64,000 bases of DNA, from positions 812,476 to 876,475 of the forward strand of contig NZ_LMEI01000007.1 in the NCBI RefSeq assembly GCF_001426585.1. The letters run 5' to 3'. The notes below the pieces were generated by a model, which was given only the letters and a program-made list of their open reading frames with translations, had not been told where the DNA came from and searched no databases. Shown here one piece after another: positions 8,011 through 18,662 of the stretch. The first letter of the stretch is position 1. Each line of letters begins with the position of its first letter. The DNA is from Streptomyces sp. Root431 (GTDB lineage Bacteria; Actinomycetota; Actinomycetes; Streptomycetales; Streptomycetaceae). The translations under genes and the position numbers were made by a program.

Positions 8011-9255
8011 ATGACGTCCGTGACCGTCATCGACATCCCCGGCTCCAAGTCCGTCACCGCCCGCGCGCTCTTCCTCGCCGCCGCGGCGGAGGGCACCACG
8101 ACCCTCCTGCGGCCGCTCGTCTCCGACGACACCGAGGGCTTCGCCGAGGGCCTCACCGCCCTCGGCTACGCCGTCCGCCGCGAGCCCGACGCCTGGCACA
8201 TCGAGGGCCGCCCCGCGGGCCCCGGCGCGGAGACCGCCGACGTCTACTGCCGCGACGGCGCCACCACCGCCCGCTTCCTGCCCACCCTCGCCGCCGCGGG
8301 CCGCGGCACGTACCGCTTCGACGCCTCGGCCCAGATGAGGCGGCGCCCCCTCGCCCCCCTGACCGAGGCCCTGCGGACCCTCGGCGTCGACCTCCGGCAC
8401 GGCGAGAAGGAGGGCCACCACCCGCTGGACGTCCACGCCCAGGGCGTGAAGGGCGGCGCGCTCACCCTCGACGCCGGGCAGTCCTCCCAGTACCTGACGG
8501 CCCTGCTCATGCTGGGCCCGCTCACAGCCGAGGGCCTCGACATCACCGTCACCGACCTCGTCTCGGAGCCGTACGTCGAGATCACCCTCGCGATGATGCG
8601 GGCCTTCGGCGCCGACGTGCGCCAGGACGGCCGGACCTACCGGGTCGCCCCCACCGGCTACCGGGCGAGGACGTACGGCATCGAGCCCGACGCCTCCACC
8701 GCCAGCTACTTCTTCGCCGCGGCCGCCCTCGAACCGGGCCGCTCCGTCACCGTCCCCGGCCTCGGCACCGGCGCGCTCCAGGGCGACCTGGCCTTCGTCG
8801 ACGTGCTGCGCCGCATGGGCGCCGACGTCGAGATCACCGACACCGGGACGACCGTCCGCTCCACCGGCACCCTGCGCGGACTCACCGTCAACATGCGGGA
8901 CATCTCCGACACCATGCCGACCCTCGCCGCCCTCGCGCCCTTCGCCGACGGCCCCGTCCGCATCGAGGACGTCGCCAACACGCGGGTCAAGGAGTGCGAC
9001 CGCCTCGACGCCTGCGCCGAGAACCTGCGCCGCCTCGGCATCACCGTGCACACCGGCCCCGACTGGATCGAGATCCACCCCGGCACCCCCACCGGACCCG
9101 TCGAGATCGCCACCCACGGCGACCACCGGATCGTCATGTCCTTCGCCGTCACCGCCCTGCGCACCCCCGGGATCACCTTCGACGACCCCGGCTGTGTGAA
9201 GAAGACGTTCCCCGACTTCCACCGGGTCTTCGACGCGTTTGTCCACACCCCGTGA
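8011..9255 (+). CDS. aroA: 3-phosphoshikimate 1-carboxyvinyltransferase (EPSP synthase)-like
   Basis: A 414-residue enolpyruvyl transferase that would join shikimate-3-phosphate and PEP in the shikimate pathway. PGSKS is near the N-terminus. DGATTARFL (residues 82-90) is in place of the usual NSGTT(A/M)[27 protein letters not shown] and the C-terminal [10 protein letters not shown] are present. The glycine of the PEP/glyphosate site is alanine here (A84). An alternative GTG start at 8020 lies seven bases after a -10-like CAGGAT, so the mRNA may be leaderless from that codon. Streptomyces often has more than one EPSP-synthase-like gene; whether this is the housekeeping copy cannot be told from the window. 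Confidence 0.85.
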   Translation: MTSVTVIDIPGSKSVTARALFLAAAAEGTTTLLRPLVSDDTEGFAEGLTALGYAVRREPDAWHIEGRPAGPGAETADVYCRDGATTARFLPTLAAAGRGTYRFDASAQMRRRPLAPLTEALRTLGVDLRHGEKEGHHPLDVHAQGVKGGALTLDAGQSSQYLTALLMLGPLTAEGLDITVTDLVSEPYVEITLAMMRAFGADVRQDGRTYRVAPTGYRARTYGIEPDASTASYFFAAAALEPGRSVTVPGLGTGALQGDLAFVDVLRRMGADVEITDTGTTVRSTGTLRGLTVNMRDISDTMPTLAALAPFADGPVRIEDVANTRVKECDRLDACAENLRRLGITVHTGPDWIEIHPGTPTGPVEIATHGDHRIVMSFAVTALRTPGITFDDPGCVKKTFPDFHRVFDAFVHTP

Positions 9256-9289
9256 AGTCCGCACAGCGTTTGCGGCAAGAATGGGGGGC

Positions 9290-10540
9290 ATGAGCGACCG
9301 CCCCTCTCCTCTCGCCGATCCCCATATCGCCTTCGACGTCTCCGAAGGACGCCGGGACATCGTCGTCCTCGGCTCGACCGGGTCCATCGGCACGCAGGCC
9401 ATCGACCTGGTGCTGCGCAACCCCGACCGCTTCCGGGTCACGGCCCTGGCCGCCTCGGGCGGCCGGGTCGGACTGCTCGCCGAGCAGGCGCACCGGCTGA
9501 AGGTCGCCGCGGTCGCGGTCGCCCGCGAGGAGGTGCTGCCCGAGCTGCGCGAGGCGCTGACCGCGCTGTACGGCTCCGAGCCGCTGCCCGAGCTCCTGGC
9601 GGGCCCCGAGGCCGCCACCCAGCTCGCCGCCTCGCCGTGCCACACCGTGCTCAACGGCATCACCGGCTCCATCGGCCTCGCGCCCACGCTCGCCGCCCTC
9701 GAAGCCGGCCGCACCCTCGCCCTCGCCAACAAGGAGTCGCTGATCGTCGGCGGCCCGCTGGTCAAGGCGCTCGCCAAGCCGGGTCAGATCATCCCGGTCG
9801 ACTCCGAGCACGCGGCCCTCTTCCAGGCGCTCGCCGCCGGCACCCGCGCCGACGTCCGCAAGCTGGTCGTCACCGCCTCCGGAGGCCCCTTCCGCGGCCG
9901 TACGCGCGAGCAGCTGGCCCACGTCACCCGCGAGGACGCGCTGGCCCACCCGACCTGGGCCATGGGCCCGGTGATCACGGTGAACAGCGCCACCCTGGTG
10001 AACAAGGGCCTGGAGGTCATCGAGGCGCACCTGCTGTACGACATCCCCTTCGACCGCATCGAGGTCGTCGTGCACCCCCAGTCGTACGTCCACTCGATGG
10101 TGGAGTTCACGGACGGCTCGACGCTCGCCCAGGCCACCCCGCCGGACATGGGCGGCCCGATCGCCATCGGCATCGGCTGGCCCGAGCGCGTCCCGGACGC
10201 GGCCCCCGCCTTCGACTGGACCAAGGCCTCCACCTGGGAGTTCTTCCCGCTCGACACGGAGGCGTTCCCCTCGGTCGGCCTCGCCCGGCACGTCGGCGAA
10301 CTCGGCGGCACGGCCCCCGCCGTCTTCAACGCGGCGAACGAGGAGTGCGTCGAGGCGTTTCTCGCCGGACGGCTGCCGTTCAACGGCATCATGGATACGG
10401 TCACAGCGGTCGTCGCGGAGCACGGCGTTCCCGGTACGGGAACCTCCCTCACCGTCCCGGACGTCCTCGAAGCGGAGACCTGGGCACGGGCCCGGGCCCG
10501 TGAGCTCGCAGCGAAGGCAACGGCGGAGGCGCGCGCATGA
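9290..10540 (+). CDS. dxr: 1-deoxy-D-xylulose 5-phosphate reductoisomerase
   Basis: A 416-residue NADPH-dependent enzyme of the MEP isoprenoid pathway that converts DXP to MEP. The Rossmann motif GSTGSIG is at residues 28-34. [20 protein letters not shown] and TASGGPF(R) mark the metal- and substrate-binding regions, and [14 protein letters not shown] is present. The second ATG (9290), preceded by a G-run and seven bases after a -10-like AAGAAT, is preferred over the ATG at 9281. The stop overlaps the next start as ATGA, so translation of the protease gene is probably coupled. With ispG two genes downstream, this is a conserved actinobacterial MEP-pathway cluster. Confidence 0.96.
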   Translation: MSDRPSPLADPHIAFDVSEGRRDIVVLGSTGSIGTQAIDLVLRNPDRFRVTALAASGGRVGLLAEQAHRLKVAAVAVAREEVLPELREALTALYGSEPLPELLAGPEAATQLAASPCHTVLNGITGSIGLAPTLAALEAGRTLALANKESLIVGGPLVKALAKPGQIIPVDSEHAALFQALAAGTRADVRKLVVTASGGPFRGRTREQLAHVTREDALAHPTWAMGPVITVNSATLVNKGLEVIEAHLLYDIPFDRIEVVVHPQSYVHSMVEFTDGSTLAQATPPDMGGPIAIGIGWPERVPDAAPAFDWTKASTWEFFPLDTEAFPSVGLARHVGELGGTAPAVFNAANEECVEAFLAGRLPFNGIMDTVTAVVAEHGVPGTGTSLTVPDVLEAETWARARARELAAKATAEARA

Positions 10541-11844
10541 CCGAAGTGCTCTTGTACACGCTGGGCATCGTGCTGTTCGCCCTCGGCCTCCTCGTCTCCA
10601 TCGCGTGGCACGAGCTGGGCCACCTCTCGACGGCCAAGATCTTCGGCATCCGCGTGCCGCAGTACATGGTCGGCTTCGGCCCCACGATCTGGTCGAAGAA
10701 GCGCGGCGAGACCGAGTACGGCATCAAGGCCGTCCCGGCCGGCGGCTACATCCGCATGATCGGCATGTTCCCGCCGGGCGAGGACGGCAAGATCGAGGCC
10801 CGCTCCACCTCGCCCTGGCGCTCGATGATCGAGGACGCCCGCGAGGCCTCGTACGAGGAACTCCAGCCGGGCGACGAGACGCGGCTCTTCTACACGCGCA
10901 AGCCGTGGAAGCGCGTGATCGTGATGTTCGCCGGACCGTTCATGAACCTGGTCCTGGCGGCGGCGCTGTTCTTCGGCTCGATGATGACGCTGGGCATCGA
11001 GGGCCAGACGACCAAGGTCGCCGGCGTTCAGAAGTGCGTCATCAAGCAGAGCGAGAAGCGCGAGAAGTGCCAGACGGGCGACCCCGTCTCGCCGGCGTTC
11101 AAGGCCGGTCTCCGGGAGGGCGACAAGATCGTCGCCTTCAACGGCGCGCCGGTGGGGGACTGGGACACGCTCTCGGACCGCATCCGCGACACCATCGGGG
11201 CGGCGACCATCACCGTCGAGCGGGGCGGCCAGCGCATCGACCTGCACCCGACGCTCGTCTCCAACAAGGTGCCGAGGAAGGACGAGGACGGCCAGGTCGT
11301 CCAGCCCCTCCAGTACATCGACGCCGGCTATCTCGGCTTCGCCTCGAAGACCGAGGTCGGCGCCCTCACCTTCGGCGAGACCACCGAACGGATGTCCGAC
11401 CTGCTGGAGAACGGCGTCCACTCGGTCGTCGCCCTCCCCGGCAAGATCCCGGGCCTCTGGGACGCCACCTTCGGCGACGGGGAGCGCGCCTCGGACTCCC
11501 CGGTCGGCGTCGTCGGCGCGGCCCGGCTCACCGGCGAGCTCATGACCGTCGACGCTCCGCCGGAGCGGATCCTCGTGATGTTCATGAACCTCCTGGTGTT
11601 CTTCAACGTCTCGTTGTTCCTGTTCAACATGCTTCCGCTGCTGCCGCTCGACGGCGGCCACATCGCGGGCGCCCTGTGGGAATCCGTACGCCGCCACACG
11701 GCCCGGATCTTCAAGCGCCCCGACCCGGGCCCGTTCGACGTGGCCAAGCTGATGCCCGCCGCGTACGTGGTGGCCGGCGTCTTCGTCTGCTTCACCCTGC
11801 TCGTCCTCGCCGCCGACATCGTCAACCCGGTGAGGCTGACGTAG
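10537..11844 (+). CDS. RIP intramembrane zinc metalloprotease (RseP/Rip1-like)
   Basis: A 435-residue site-2-protease family member that cleaves membrane proteins, typically anti-sigma factors, within the bilayer. The first transmembrane helix carries the zinc motif HELGH at residues 25-29. A PDZ domain occupies roughly residues 170-260, and the C-terminal LPLDGGH (D372) supplies the third zinc ligand. About four membrane helices are present. Position between dxr and ispG is the same as that of mycobacterial Rip1. Its start overlaps the dxr stop by four bases. The substrates are unknown; in this family they include regulators of envelope stress and lipid composition. Confidence 0.93.
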   Translation: MTEVLLYTLGIVLFALGLLVSIAWHELGHLSTAKIFGIRVPQYMVGFGPTIWSKKRGETEYGIKAVPAGGYIRMIGMFPPGEDGKIEARSTSPWRSMIEDAREASYEELQPGDETRLFYTRKPWKRVIVMFAGPFMNLVLAAALFFGSMMTLGIEGQTTKVAGVQKCVIKQSEKREKCQTGDPVSPAFKAGLREGDKIVAFNGAPVGDWDTLSDRIRDTIGAATITVERGGQRIDLHPTLVSNKVPRKDEDGQVVQPLQYIDAGYLGFASKTEVGALTFGETTERMSDLLENGVHSVVALPGKIPGLWDATFGDGERASDSPVGVVGAARLTGELMTVDAPPERILVMFMNLLVFFNVSLFLFNMLPLLPLDGGHIAGALWESVRRHTARIFKRPDPGPFDVAKLMPAAYVVAGVFVCFTLLVLAADIVNPVRLT

Positions 11845-11887
11845 CCGTTCACACGGCTTCGTACGCAGTTCCACGAGCAGTTCCCAA

Positions 11888-11920
11888 GGGGGGCTCGGAC
11901 CCGCTGGTGTCCGGCCCCCC
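11888..11920 (+). terminator. GC-rich hairpin between the protease gene and ispG
   Basis: A 12-bp stem with one bulged base (GGGGGGC-t-CGGAC paired with GTCCGGCCCCCC) lies in the 141-base gap. A -10-like TAACCT follows at about 11935, so the hairpin may end protease-gene transcripts before a separate ispG promoter. Confidence 0.5.
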
Positions 11921-11985
11921 GCCCCAGGGGCGGTAACCTCGGAGACCTGAGACCGCCGACGCACAACCTTGAGGTTGCACAGAAG

Positions 11986-13143
<1,158 letters not shown>

Positions 13144-13160
13144 CACACGGAACCTTCCGC

Positions 13161-13196
13161 CGAAGCCCCTCCCCCTTCCAGGGCGGAGGGGCTTCG
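13161..13196 (+). terminator. Terminator after ispG
   Basis: CGAAGCCCCTCC pairs perfectly with GGAGGGGCTTCG across a 12-base loop, 17 bases after the ispG stop. Confidence 0.75.
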
Positions 13197-13237
13197 CCGT
13201 ACCAGGGCGAGTGAGCCGAAGGAGCGCGGCCGGGGGA

Positions 13238-13295
13238 ACACCCCCGAGCGCGCGGAGCCCCCGACGGAGGAGGGGGCGAGCACGGTCGGGGGTGT
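13238..13295. other. Nested inverted repeat upstream of the GNAT gene
   Basis: An outer perfect 10-bp arm (ACACCCCCGA at 13238-13247, TCGGGGGTGT at 13286-13295) encloses an inner 6-bp arm (GCCCCC at 13257-13262, GGGGGC at 13272-13277). It could form a two-tier stem in RNA. It lies between the ispG terminator and the A7 tract and -10-like TAAAGT that precede the acetyltransferase gene. Confidence 0.5.
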
Positions 13296-13392
13296 GAGTC
13301 CGGCTGGAGCGCTCCGGAGGCGAACCGAGCCCAAAAAAACAGCACAGGGGTAAAGTGCGGAGACCAGCAGATCCGTACCGTGAGGCCCCCTC

Positions 13393-14238
13393 GTGTTGAC
13401 AGAGACCACCACCCGGGTCCTCGAACCCGCCGATCTCGGCGCCGCCTTGGCCGTCCTGGAGAGCGCCCCCGTCGAGAACGCCTTCGTGACCGCGCGCGTC
13501 CAGGTCGCCGGGCTCGATCCCTGGCGGCTCGGCGGCGAGATGTGGGGCTGGTACACCGAGGGCCGGCTGCGCTCGCTCTGCTACTCCGGCGCCAATCTCG
13601 TCCCCATCTGCGCGACCCCTGAGGCCGTGCGCGCGTTCGCCGACCGGGCCCGCAGGATCGGCCGTCGCTGTTCCTCGATCGTCGGCCCCGTGGAGCCCAC
13701 CTCCGAGCTGTGGCGGCTCCTGGAGCCCAGCTGGGGCCCGGCGAGGGACGTCAGGGCCCGGCAGCCGCTGATGATCGCCGAGGAGCCGTCCGTCACGGTG
13801 GCCCCCGATCCGCTGGTCCGTCGCGTCCGCAAGAACGAGATGGAAGCGATCATGCCCGCGTGCGTGGCCATGTTCACCGAGGAGGTCGGCGTCTCCCCGC
13901 TCGCCAACGACGGGGGACTGCTCTACCAGGCCCGGGTCGCCGAGCTCGTCGGCGCGGGCCGCTCCTTCGCCCGCATCGAGGACGGCAAGGTCGTCTTCAA
14001 GGCCGAGATCGGCGCCGCGACCCGCCTTGCCTGCCAGATCCAGGGCGTGTGGGTCGCGCCCGAGCACCGGGGCAAGGGCCTGTCGGAGACGGGCATGGCC
14101 GCCGTCCTCCAGTACGCCCTCGCCGACGTCGCGCCCGTGGTCAGCCTGTACGTCAACGACTACAACACCCCCGCGAGGGCCTCGTACCGCCGCGTCGGCT
14201 TCCGGGAGACCGGTGCCTTCATGAGCGTGCTGTTCTGA
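13393..14238 (+). CDS. GNAT acetyltransferase with N-terminal DUF4081 domain
   Basis: A 281-residue protein. The first ~110 residues (LEPADLGAALAVLESAPVENAFV…DPWRLGGEMWGWY) fit the DUF4081 domain found fused to actinobacterial acetyltransferases. The C-terminal half is a GNAT fold with the acetyl-CoA loop region QIQGVWVAPEHRGKGLSETGMAAVLQYAL and the final strand pair (SLYVNDYNTPARASYRRVGF). The start is a GTG, since residues from VLTETTTRVLEP onwards are conserved-looking. The acceptor substrate is unknown. Its position between ispG and proS is conserved in Streptomyces. Confidence 0.88.
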   Translation: MLTETTTRVLEPADLGAALAVLESAPVENAFVTARVQVAGLDPWRLGGEMWGWYTEGRLRSLCYSGANLVPICATPEAVRAFADRARRIGRRCSSIVGPVEPTSELWRLLEPSWGPARDVRARQPLMIAEEPSVTVAPDPLVRRVRKNEMEAIMPACVAMFTEEVGVSPLANDGGLLYQARVAELVGAGRSFARIEDGKVVFKAEIGAATRLACQIQGVWVAPEHRGKGLSETGMAAVLQYALADVAPVVSLYVNDYNTPARASYRRVGFRETGAFMSVLF

Positions 14239-14253
14239 GGCCCCGGCCGCTTG

Positions 14254-14259
14254 TAGGGT
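14254..14259 (+). promoter_or_regulatory. -10 box of a predicted leaderless promoter for the second GNAT gene
   Basis: TAGGGT lies exactly seven bases before the ATG at 14267. This is the spacing seen at other predicted leaderless genes in this window. No good -35 was found at 17-18 bases, as is common for such promoters. The same GGG could act as a weak ribosome-binding site. Confidence 0.45.
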
Positions 14260-14266
14260 GCGCCGC

Positions 14267-14809
14267 ATGGATGACGCAGAGGTCGTGATCGGACCGGTCA
14301 ATCTCGCCGCCAAGGTGGACGAGGCGCTCGCCGTGCAGGCGGTCGCCTTCGGCCTGGACCAGGACGAGGTCGCCGTACGCCGCCACATCGTGCTGCGCCA
14401 CCTCATGAGCCCCGGCGCCTGCGCCTACGGGGCCACGTCCGAGGGCCGGCTCGTCGGCTTCGTGTACGGCATGCCCAACGACCGTACGCACTGGTGGTCG
14501 ACCGTCGTGGAGCCGTACCTGCGCGCGACGGGCACCGCCGACTGGCTCGACGGCTCGTTCGTCATCACCGAGCTCCACGTCCACCCCGACTTCCAGGGGC
14601 GCGGCGTGGGCCGTGAACTGATCACCACGATCACCGACGCGGCGGCCGAGTCGCGCTCGATCCTCTCCGCGATCGACACCGACTCCCCGGCCCGCGGCCT
14701 CTACCGCGCCCTCGGGTACGGCGACCTCGCCCGCCGGGTGCACTTCCCGAGCGCGGCCCGTCCGTACGCCGTCATGGGTGCCCCGCTGCCGCTCAAGCGC
14801 CGGAACTGA
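14267..14809 (+). CDS. GNAT-family N-acetyltransferase
   Basis: A 180-residue single-domain acetyltransferase. The acetyl-CoA pyrophosphate-binding motif is HVHPDFQGRGVGRELITTITDAAAE, and the C-terminal SPARGLYRALGYGDLAR closes the fold. The acceptor is unknown. ATG 14267 is preferred over GTG 14258 because it sits seven bases behind TAGGGT. It follows the DUF4081-GNAT gene by 28 bases on the same strand, so the two may also be co-transcribed. Confidence 0.85.
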   Translation: MDDAEVVIGPVNLAAKVDEALAVQAVAFGLDQDEVAVRRHIVLRHLMSPGACAYGATSEGRLVGFVYGMPNDRTHWWSTVVEPYLRATGTADWLDGSFVITELHVHPDFQGRGVGRELITTITDAAAESRSILSAIDTDSPARGLYRALGYGDLARRVHFPSAARPYAVMGAPLPLKRRN

Positions 14810-14852
14810 TTTCTCCTGCCCGGGGCGGCCCGGCTAACCTCGGGGAAATCAC

Positions 14853-14890
14853 CTCCCCCGAGCTCTCGGCTGCGCTCGAGCAGGGGGGAC
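14853..14890. repeat. Palindromic extragenic element before proS
   Basis: CTCCCCC…GGGGGG arms enclose GCTC…GAGC and a loop with CGGCTGCGCTC. Elements with this sequence are often seen between genes in Streptomyces genomes and behave like dispersed palindromic repeats. Here it sits in the untranslated region between a -10-like TAACCT (14835-14840) and the proS ribosome-binding site, so it would be in the mRNA leader. Confidence 0.5.
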
Positions 14891-14918
14891 CCACAGTCCC
14901 GGCAGGAGTACGAGAACC

Positions 14919-16619
14919 ATGGCCAACGCACCGGTCCAGCGCATGTCGAAGTTGATGGCGAAGACGCTGCGCGACGACCCGGCGGACGCCGAGGTCCTCA
15001 GCCACAAGCTCCTCGTCCGCGCGGGCTACGTCCGCCGCACCGCCGCCGGCATCTGGAGCTGGCTGCCCCTCGGCCTGAAGGTGCTCTCGAACGTCGAGCG
15101 CGTCGTCCGCGAGGAGATGGACGCGATCGGCGCGCAGGAGGTCCTGCTCCCCGCCCTGCTGCCGCGCGAGCCCTACGAGGCGACCGGCCGCTGGGACGAG
15201 TACGGCGCGGAGCTGTTCCGCCTCCAGGACCGCAAGGGCACCGACTACCTCCTGGGCCCCACCCACGAGGAGATCTTCACCCTCCTGGTGAAGGACCAGT
15301 GCTCGTCCTACAAGGACCTGCCGGTCATCCTGTACCAGATCCAGAACAAGTACCGCGACGAGGCCCGTCCCCGGGCCGGCATCCTCCGCGGCCGCGAGTT
15401 CCTCATGAAGGACTCGTACTCCTTCGACACGGAGGACGAGGGCCTCGCCCAGTCCTACGCGCTGCACCGCCAGGCCTACCAGCGGATCTTCGAGCGCCTC
15501 GGCCTCGACTACCGCATCGTCGCCGCCACCGCCGGTGCGATGGGCGGCTCGAAGTCCGAGGAGTTCCTGGCCCCGGCCGAGGCCGGCGAGGACACCTTCG
15601 CCGACTGCCCGAACTGCGACTTCGCGGCGAACACCGAGGCGGTCTCGTACGAGATCCAGCCGGTCGACGGCTCCGCCGTCCCGGCCGCCGAGGAGATCCC
15701 CACCCCCGACACCCCGACCATCGAGACCCTCGCGGCCTCGCTCGGCGTGGAGGCCTCCGCCACCCTCAAGAACCTCCTGGTGAAGGTCGACGGCGAGATC
15801 GTCGCCGTGGGCGTCCCCGGCGACCGCGAGGTCGACCTGGGCAAGGTCGAGGAGCACTTCGCCCCGGCGACCGTCGAGCTGGTCACCGAGGCCGACTTCG
15901 CCGAGCGCGCGGACCTGGTGCGCGGCTACGTCGGCCCGCAGGGCCTGGAGAAGGTGAAGTACATCGCCGACCCGCGCGTCGCGCCGGGCACGGCGTGGAT
16001 CACCGGCGCCAACAAGGACGGCATGCACGCGAAGAACGTCGTCGCGGGCCGTGACTTCGAGGTCGAGGAGTACGTCGACGTCGTCGTCGTGCAGGAGGGC
16101 GACCCGTGCCCGAAGTGCGGCACCGGCCTGACGCTGGACCGCGCCATCGAGATCGGCCACATCTTCCAGCTGGGCCGCAAGTACGCCGACGCCCTCAAGC
16201 TCGACGTCCTCGGCCAGAACGGCAAGCCGGTCCGCGTGACCATGGGTTCGTACGGCATCGGCGTCACCCGCGCCGTCGCCGCGCTCGCCGAGCAGACCGC
16301 CGACGACAAGGGCCTGTGCTGGGCCGCCGAGGTCGCCCCGGCCGACGTCCACGTCGTCGCCGCCGGCAAGGCGCTCCAGACCGAGCTGGCCCTCGAGGTC
16401 TCCGACAAGCTGGCCGCCGCCGGGCTGCGCGTCCTGGTCGACGACCGCGCGGGCGTCTCCCCGGGCGTCAAGTTCACCGACGCGGAGCTCATCGGCGTCC
16501 CGAAGATCCTGGTCGCGGGCCGCCGCTCCGGCGAGGGCGTCGTGGAGCTGAAGGACCGCCGCACGGGCGAGCGCGAGGAGCTCACGGTCGACGAGGCGAT
16601 CGCCCGCCTGACCGCCTAG
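14919..16619 (+). CDS. proS: Prolyl-tRNA synthetase
   Basis: A 566-residue class II synthetase of the bacterial ProS type 1, which charges tRNA-Pro. Class II motif 1 region ([35 protein letters not shown]), motif 2 ([26 protein letters not shown]) and motif 3 ([18 protein letters not shown]) are present. Between motifs 2 and 3 lies the YbaK-like editing insertion (~residues 240-400), and a C-terminal anticodon-binding domain follows. The ATG follows GGCAGGAG. The leader contains a palindromic element but no recognisable T-box. A strong bidirectional terminator separates it from the convergent SPFH gene. Confidence 0.97.
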   Translation: MANAPVQRMSKLMAKTLRDDPADAEVLSHKLLVRAGYVRRTAAGIWSWLPLGLKVLSNVERVVREEMDAIGAQEVLLPALLPREPYEATGRWDEYGAELFRLQDRKGTDYLLGPTHEEIFTLLVKDQCSSYKDLPVILYQIQNKYRDEARPRAGILRGREFLMKDSYSFDTEDEGLAQSYALHRQAYQRIFERLGLDYRIVAATAGAMGGSKSEEFLAPAEAGEDTFADCPNCDFAANTEAVSYEIQPVDGSAVPAAEEIPTPDTPTIETLAASLGVEASATLKNLLVKVDGEIVAVGVPGDREVDLGKVEEHFAPATVELVTEADFAERADLVRGYVGPQGLEKVKYIADPRVAPGTAWITGANKDGMHAKNVVAGRDFEVEEYVDVVVVQEGDPCPKCGTGLTLDRAIEIGHIFQLGRKYADALKLDVLGQNGKPVRVTMGSYGIGVTRAVAALAEQTADDKGLCWAAEVAPADVHVVAAGKALQTELALEVSDKLAAAGLRVLVDDRAGVSPGVKFTDAELIGVPKILVAGRRSGEGVVELKDRRTGEREELTVDEAIARLTA

Positions 16620-16627
16620 GACGCACC

Positions 16628-16672
16628 ACGGAGCGGGGGGCGGGGCCCGAGCGGCCCCGCCCCCCGCTCCGT
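16628..16672. terminator. Bidirectional terminator between proS and the SPFH gene
   Basis: A perfect 20-bp stem (ACGGAGCGGGGGGCGGGGCC and its complement) with a 5-base loop lies between the two convergent stop codons, nine bases after proS and twelve before the end of the minus-strand gene. Confidence 0.85.
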
Positions 16673-16683
16673 GTCGTCCGGGC

Positions 16684-17667
16684 TCACGCCGGGGTGTCGT
16701 CCGTCTTCGGGGAGGGTTCCACCGACGCGCCCGTCAGGTCCTCGACCGCCTCGGCCGCGTCCCCCAGGCCCTTGAGATACGCCTCGCCGAAAAGCGGCGG
16801 CACGGGCTCCGCTGCCACCGGCTCCGTCCCCGCTGCCGACGGCCCCGCGGTCACGGCCTCCGGTTCCGCCGGAGCCGGTGCCGTCACGGCCTCCGTACCC
16901 GCGGCCATCGGCGCCGCGCGTTCCAGGAAGCGCAGGAGCTCCACCGGGATCGGCAGGACCAGCGTCGAGTTCTTCTCCGCCGACACCGCCATCACCGTCT
17001 GCAGCAGCCTCAGCTGGAGCGCCGCCGGCTGCGCGGACATCACTCCCGCCGCCTCCGCCAGCTTCTTCGAGGCCTGGAGCTCCGCGTCCGCGTTGATCAC
17101 CCGCGCCCGCCGCTCCCGGTCCGCCTCCGCCTGCCGCGCCATCGAGCGCTTCATCGTCTCCGGCAGCGACACGTCCTTGATCTCGACGCGGTCGATGGCG
17201 ACGCCCCAGCCCATCGCCGGGCTGTCGAGCATCAGCTCAAGGCCCTGGTTGAGCTTCTCCCGGTTCGACAGCAGGTCGTCCAGATCGCTCTTGCCGATGA
17301 TCGACCGCAGCGACGTCTGCGACATCTGCGAGACCGCGAACCGGTAGTCCTCCACCGCCACCAGCGCGTCCGCCGCGTCGACCACCTTGAAGTACACGAC
17401 CGCGTCCACCCGCACCGTGACGTTGTCCCGGGTGATGCCCTCCTGCGCGGGCACCGGCATCGTGACGATCTGCATGTTGACCTTGTGGAGGCGCTCGGCG
17501 ATCGGCAGGATCATCGTGAATCCGGGCGGACGCACCTCGTCGCGCAGCCGGCCGAAGCGGAAGACGACCCCGCGCTCGTACTGCTTCACCACCCGGGCCG
17601 CCGCGGCCGCGTACACCGCCGTCGCCGCGGCCGCGCCGGCCACTGCCATCAACAGCTCTTGGATCAT
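16684..17667 (-). CDS. SPFH/Band-7 (slipin-like) membrane protein
   Basis: A 327-residue protein with one N-terminal membrane helix (MAVAGAAAATAVYAAAAARV) followed by an SPFH domain (VVKQYERGVVFRFGRLRDEVRPPG…VDAVVYFKV…VGWGVAID-type RVEIKDVSLPE). A coiled-coil-forming segment rich in Ala/Arg/Glu and an Ala/Pro/Glu-rich C-terminal tail follow. Slipins form oligomeric scaffolds on the inner membrane. The ATG at 17667 is five bases after AGGGGG; an adjacent GTG at 17670 has poorer spacing. It follows the kinase-like gene by 46 bases, with a -10-like TAGCGT in the gap, so it may have its own promoter as well. Confidence 0.88.
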   Translation of the reverse strand: MIQELLMAVAGAAAATAVYAAAAARVVKQYERGVVFRFGRLRDEVRPPGFTMILPIAERLHKVNMQIVTMPVPAQEGITRDNVTVRVDAVVYFKVVDAADALVAVEDYRFAVSQMSQTSLRSIIGKSDLDDLLSNREKLNQGLELMLDSPAMGWGVAIDRVEIKDVSLPETMKRSMARQAEADRERRARVINADAELQASKKLAEAAGVMSAQPAALQLRLLQTVMAVSAEKNSTLVLPIPVELLRFLERAAPMAAGTEAVTAPAPAEPEAVTAGPSAAGTEPVAAEPVPPLFGEAYLKGLGDAAEAVEDLTGASVEPSPKTDDTPA

Positions 17668-17713
17668 CACGGCCCCCTGGAATCGAGCCGAACGCTACAA
17701 AAAGGGTATTCCC

Positions 17714-18613
17714 CTACAGCCAGCTCGCGAACTCAAGGAGCAGCTCGGCGTCCTGCCGCCGCCCCGCCGTGAGCGCCCGCGTCCCCGATTCGACCGCGCG
17801 GAACAGGGTCCAGCCCCGCAGCCGCTCCCGGTCCATGTCGAGGGAGTCGGCCAGCTTGTTCACCCGCCGCCGGGCCGTCGACGCGCCCGCCGAGGCGCCC
17901 ACCAGGTCCTCCACCCGGTCGCGGACGAGCCGGGCCAGGTCGTAGGCGCGCTCGCCGACGAGCGGCTCGGGACCGACGGCCAGCCAGGGGGCCCGGTCGC
18001 CGGCGAGCACCTTGCCCTGGCGGAAGCAGCCGTGCAGCAGCAGCGTCTCGTCCGGGGCGGCCACCAGCTCCTCGCGCGCGGCGAGCGCCGCGGCGGTCAG
18101 TTCGCCGGTCGCGGGGTCCGCGCGGTACGGCTCCATCGCCGCGGCCTGCCGTTCCGTCCGCTCGGCCACCGACTCGAAGCCGTGCCCGGCCGGCGGCTCG
18201 ACCCACAGCTTCCGCACGGCCCCGGCCGCCTCCAGGAGTGCCTTGGCCTCCGGCAGGGAGCGCAGCGACACCTCGGGCTGCAGCCGTTCGAGGACGAGTC
18301 CGCCGTCCGTGGTCTCGTCGAGCAGCCGGACGGCGCCCCAGCCGTTCCAGTGCGCGAGCGCGTCCCGCTCCAGGTCGGGGCGGGCGAAGGACGGCGCGAC
18401 CTTGAGGGCGGCGGGGGAGTCGTCGGAGCGCCGGACGAGGAGGACCAGACTGCTCCGCCCGCCGGGGGCCACCACCCTCTCGGCGTCGAGCGACGCCCGG
18501 TCGAGCGTGGTCCGCGCGTGCTCCGGCAGCGGCCCGAGCCACTCGGCCGCCGCGGTGTCCCCGTACGTCTCGCCGAGCGCCCGTACGAGTCGCTCCGGCG
18601 GTTCGAAAGCCAT
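17714..18613 (-). CDS. Aminoglycoside phosphotransferase-like protein, catalytic residues lost
   Basis: A 299-residue protein with the fold of the APH(6)/hydroxyurea phosphotransferase family: AERVVAPGGRSSLVLLVRR, an ALKV lysine region, and LLHGCFRQGKVLAGDRAPWLAVGPEPLVGERAYDLA. In active family members this last motif reads roughly LLHGDLHxxNVL…WLAIDPK. Here the catalytic aspartate is cysteine (C196), the metal-binding asparagine is lysine (K201), and the second metal-binding aspartate is glycine (G214). I infer a pseudokinase, not a resistance enzyme. It starts at an ATG after AGAAGGA and lies 49 bases behind the ferritin-like gene on the same strand. Confidence 0.82.
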   Translation of the reverse strand: MAFEPPERLVRALGETYGDTAAAEWLGPLPEHARTTLDRASLDAERVVAPGGRSSLVLLVRRSDDSPAALKVAPSFARPDLERDALAHWNGWGAVRLLDETTDGGLVLERLQPEVSLRSLPEAKALLEAAGAVRKLWVEPPAGHGFESVAERTERQAAAMEPYRADPATGELTAAALAAREELVAAPDETLLLHGCFRQGKVLAGDRAPWLAVGPEPLVGERAYDLARLVRDRVEDLVGASAGASTARRRVNKLADSLDMDRERLRGWTLFRAVESGTRALTAGRRQDAELLLEFASWL

Positions 18614-18662
18614 GCGTGCGTTGTCCTTCTGACGTTCGGTCGGTCCCCGGTAGGGGCTGGAC

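Noticed and set aside
5895..8156. A 753-codon minus-strand frame opposite the acyl-CoA dehydrogenase
   Set aside because: Antisense shadow; the plus-strand protein has catalytic motifs and a clear ribosome-binding site.
14810..14918. T-box riboswitch upstream of proS
   Set aside because: No specifier loop or T-box sequence was found. The structure is explained by a palindromic repeat.
17714..18613. Aminoglycoside resistance gene
   Set aside because: The active-site Asp, Asn and second Asp are all replaced, so phosphotransfer is unlikely.
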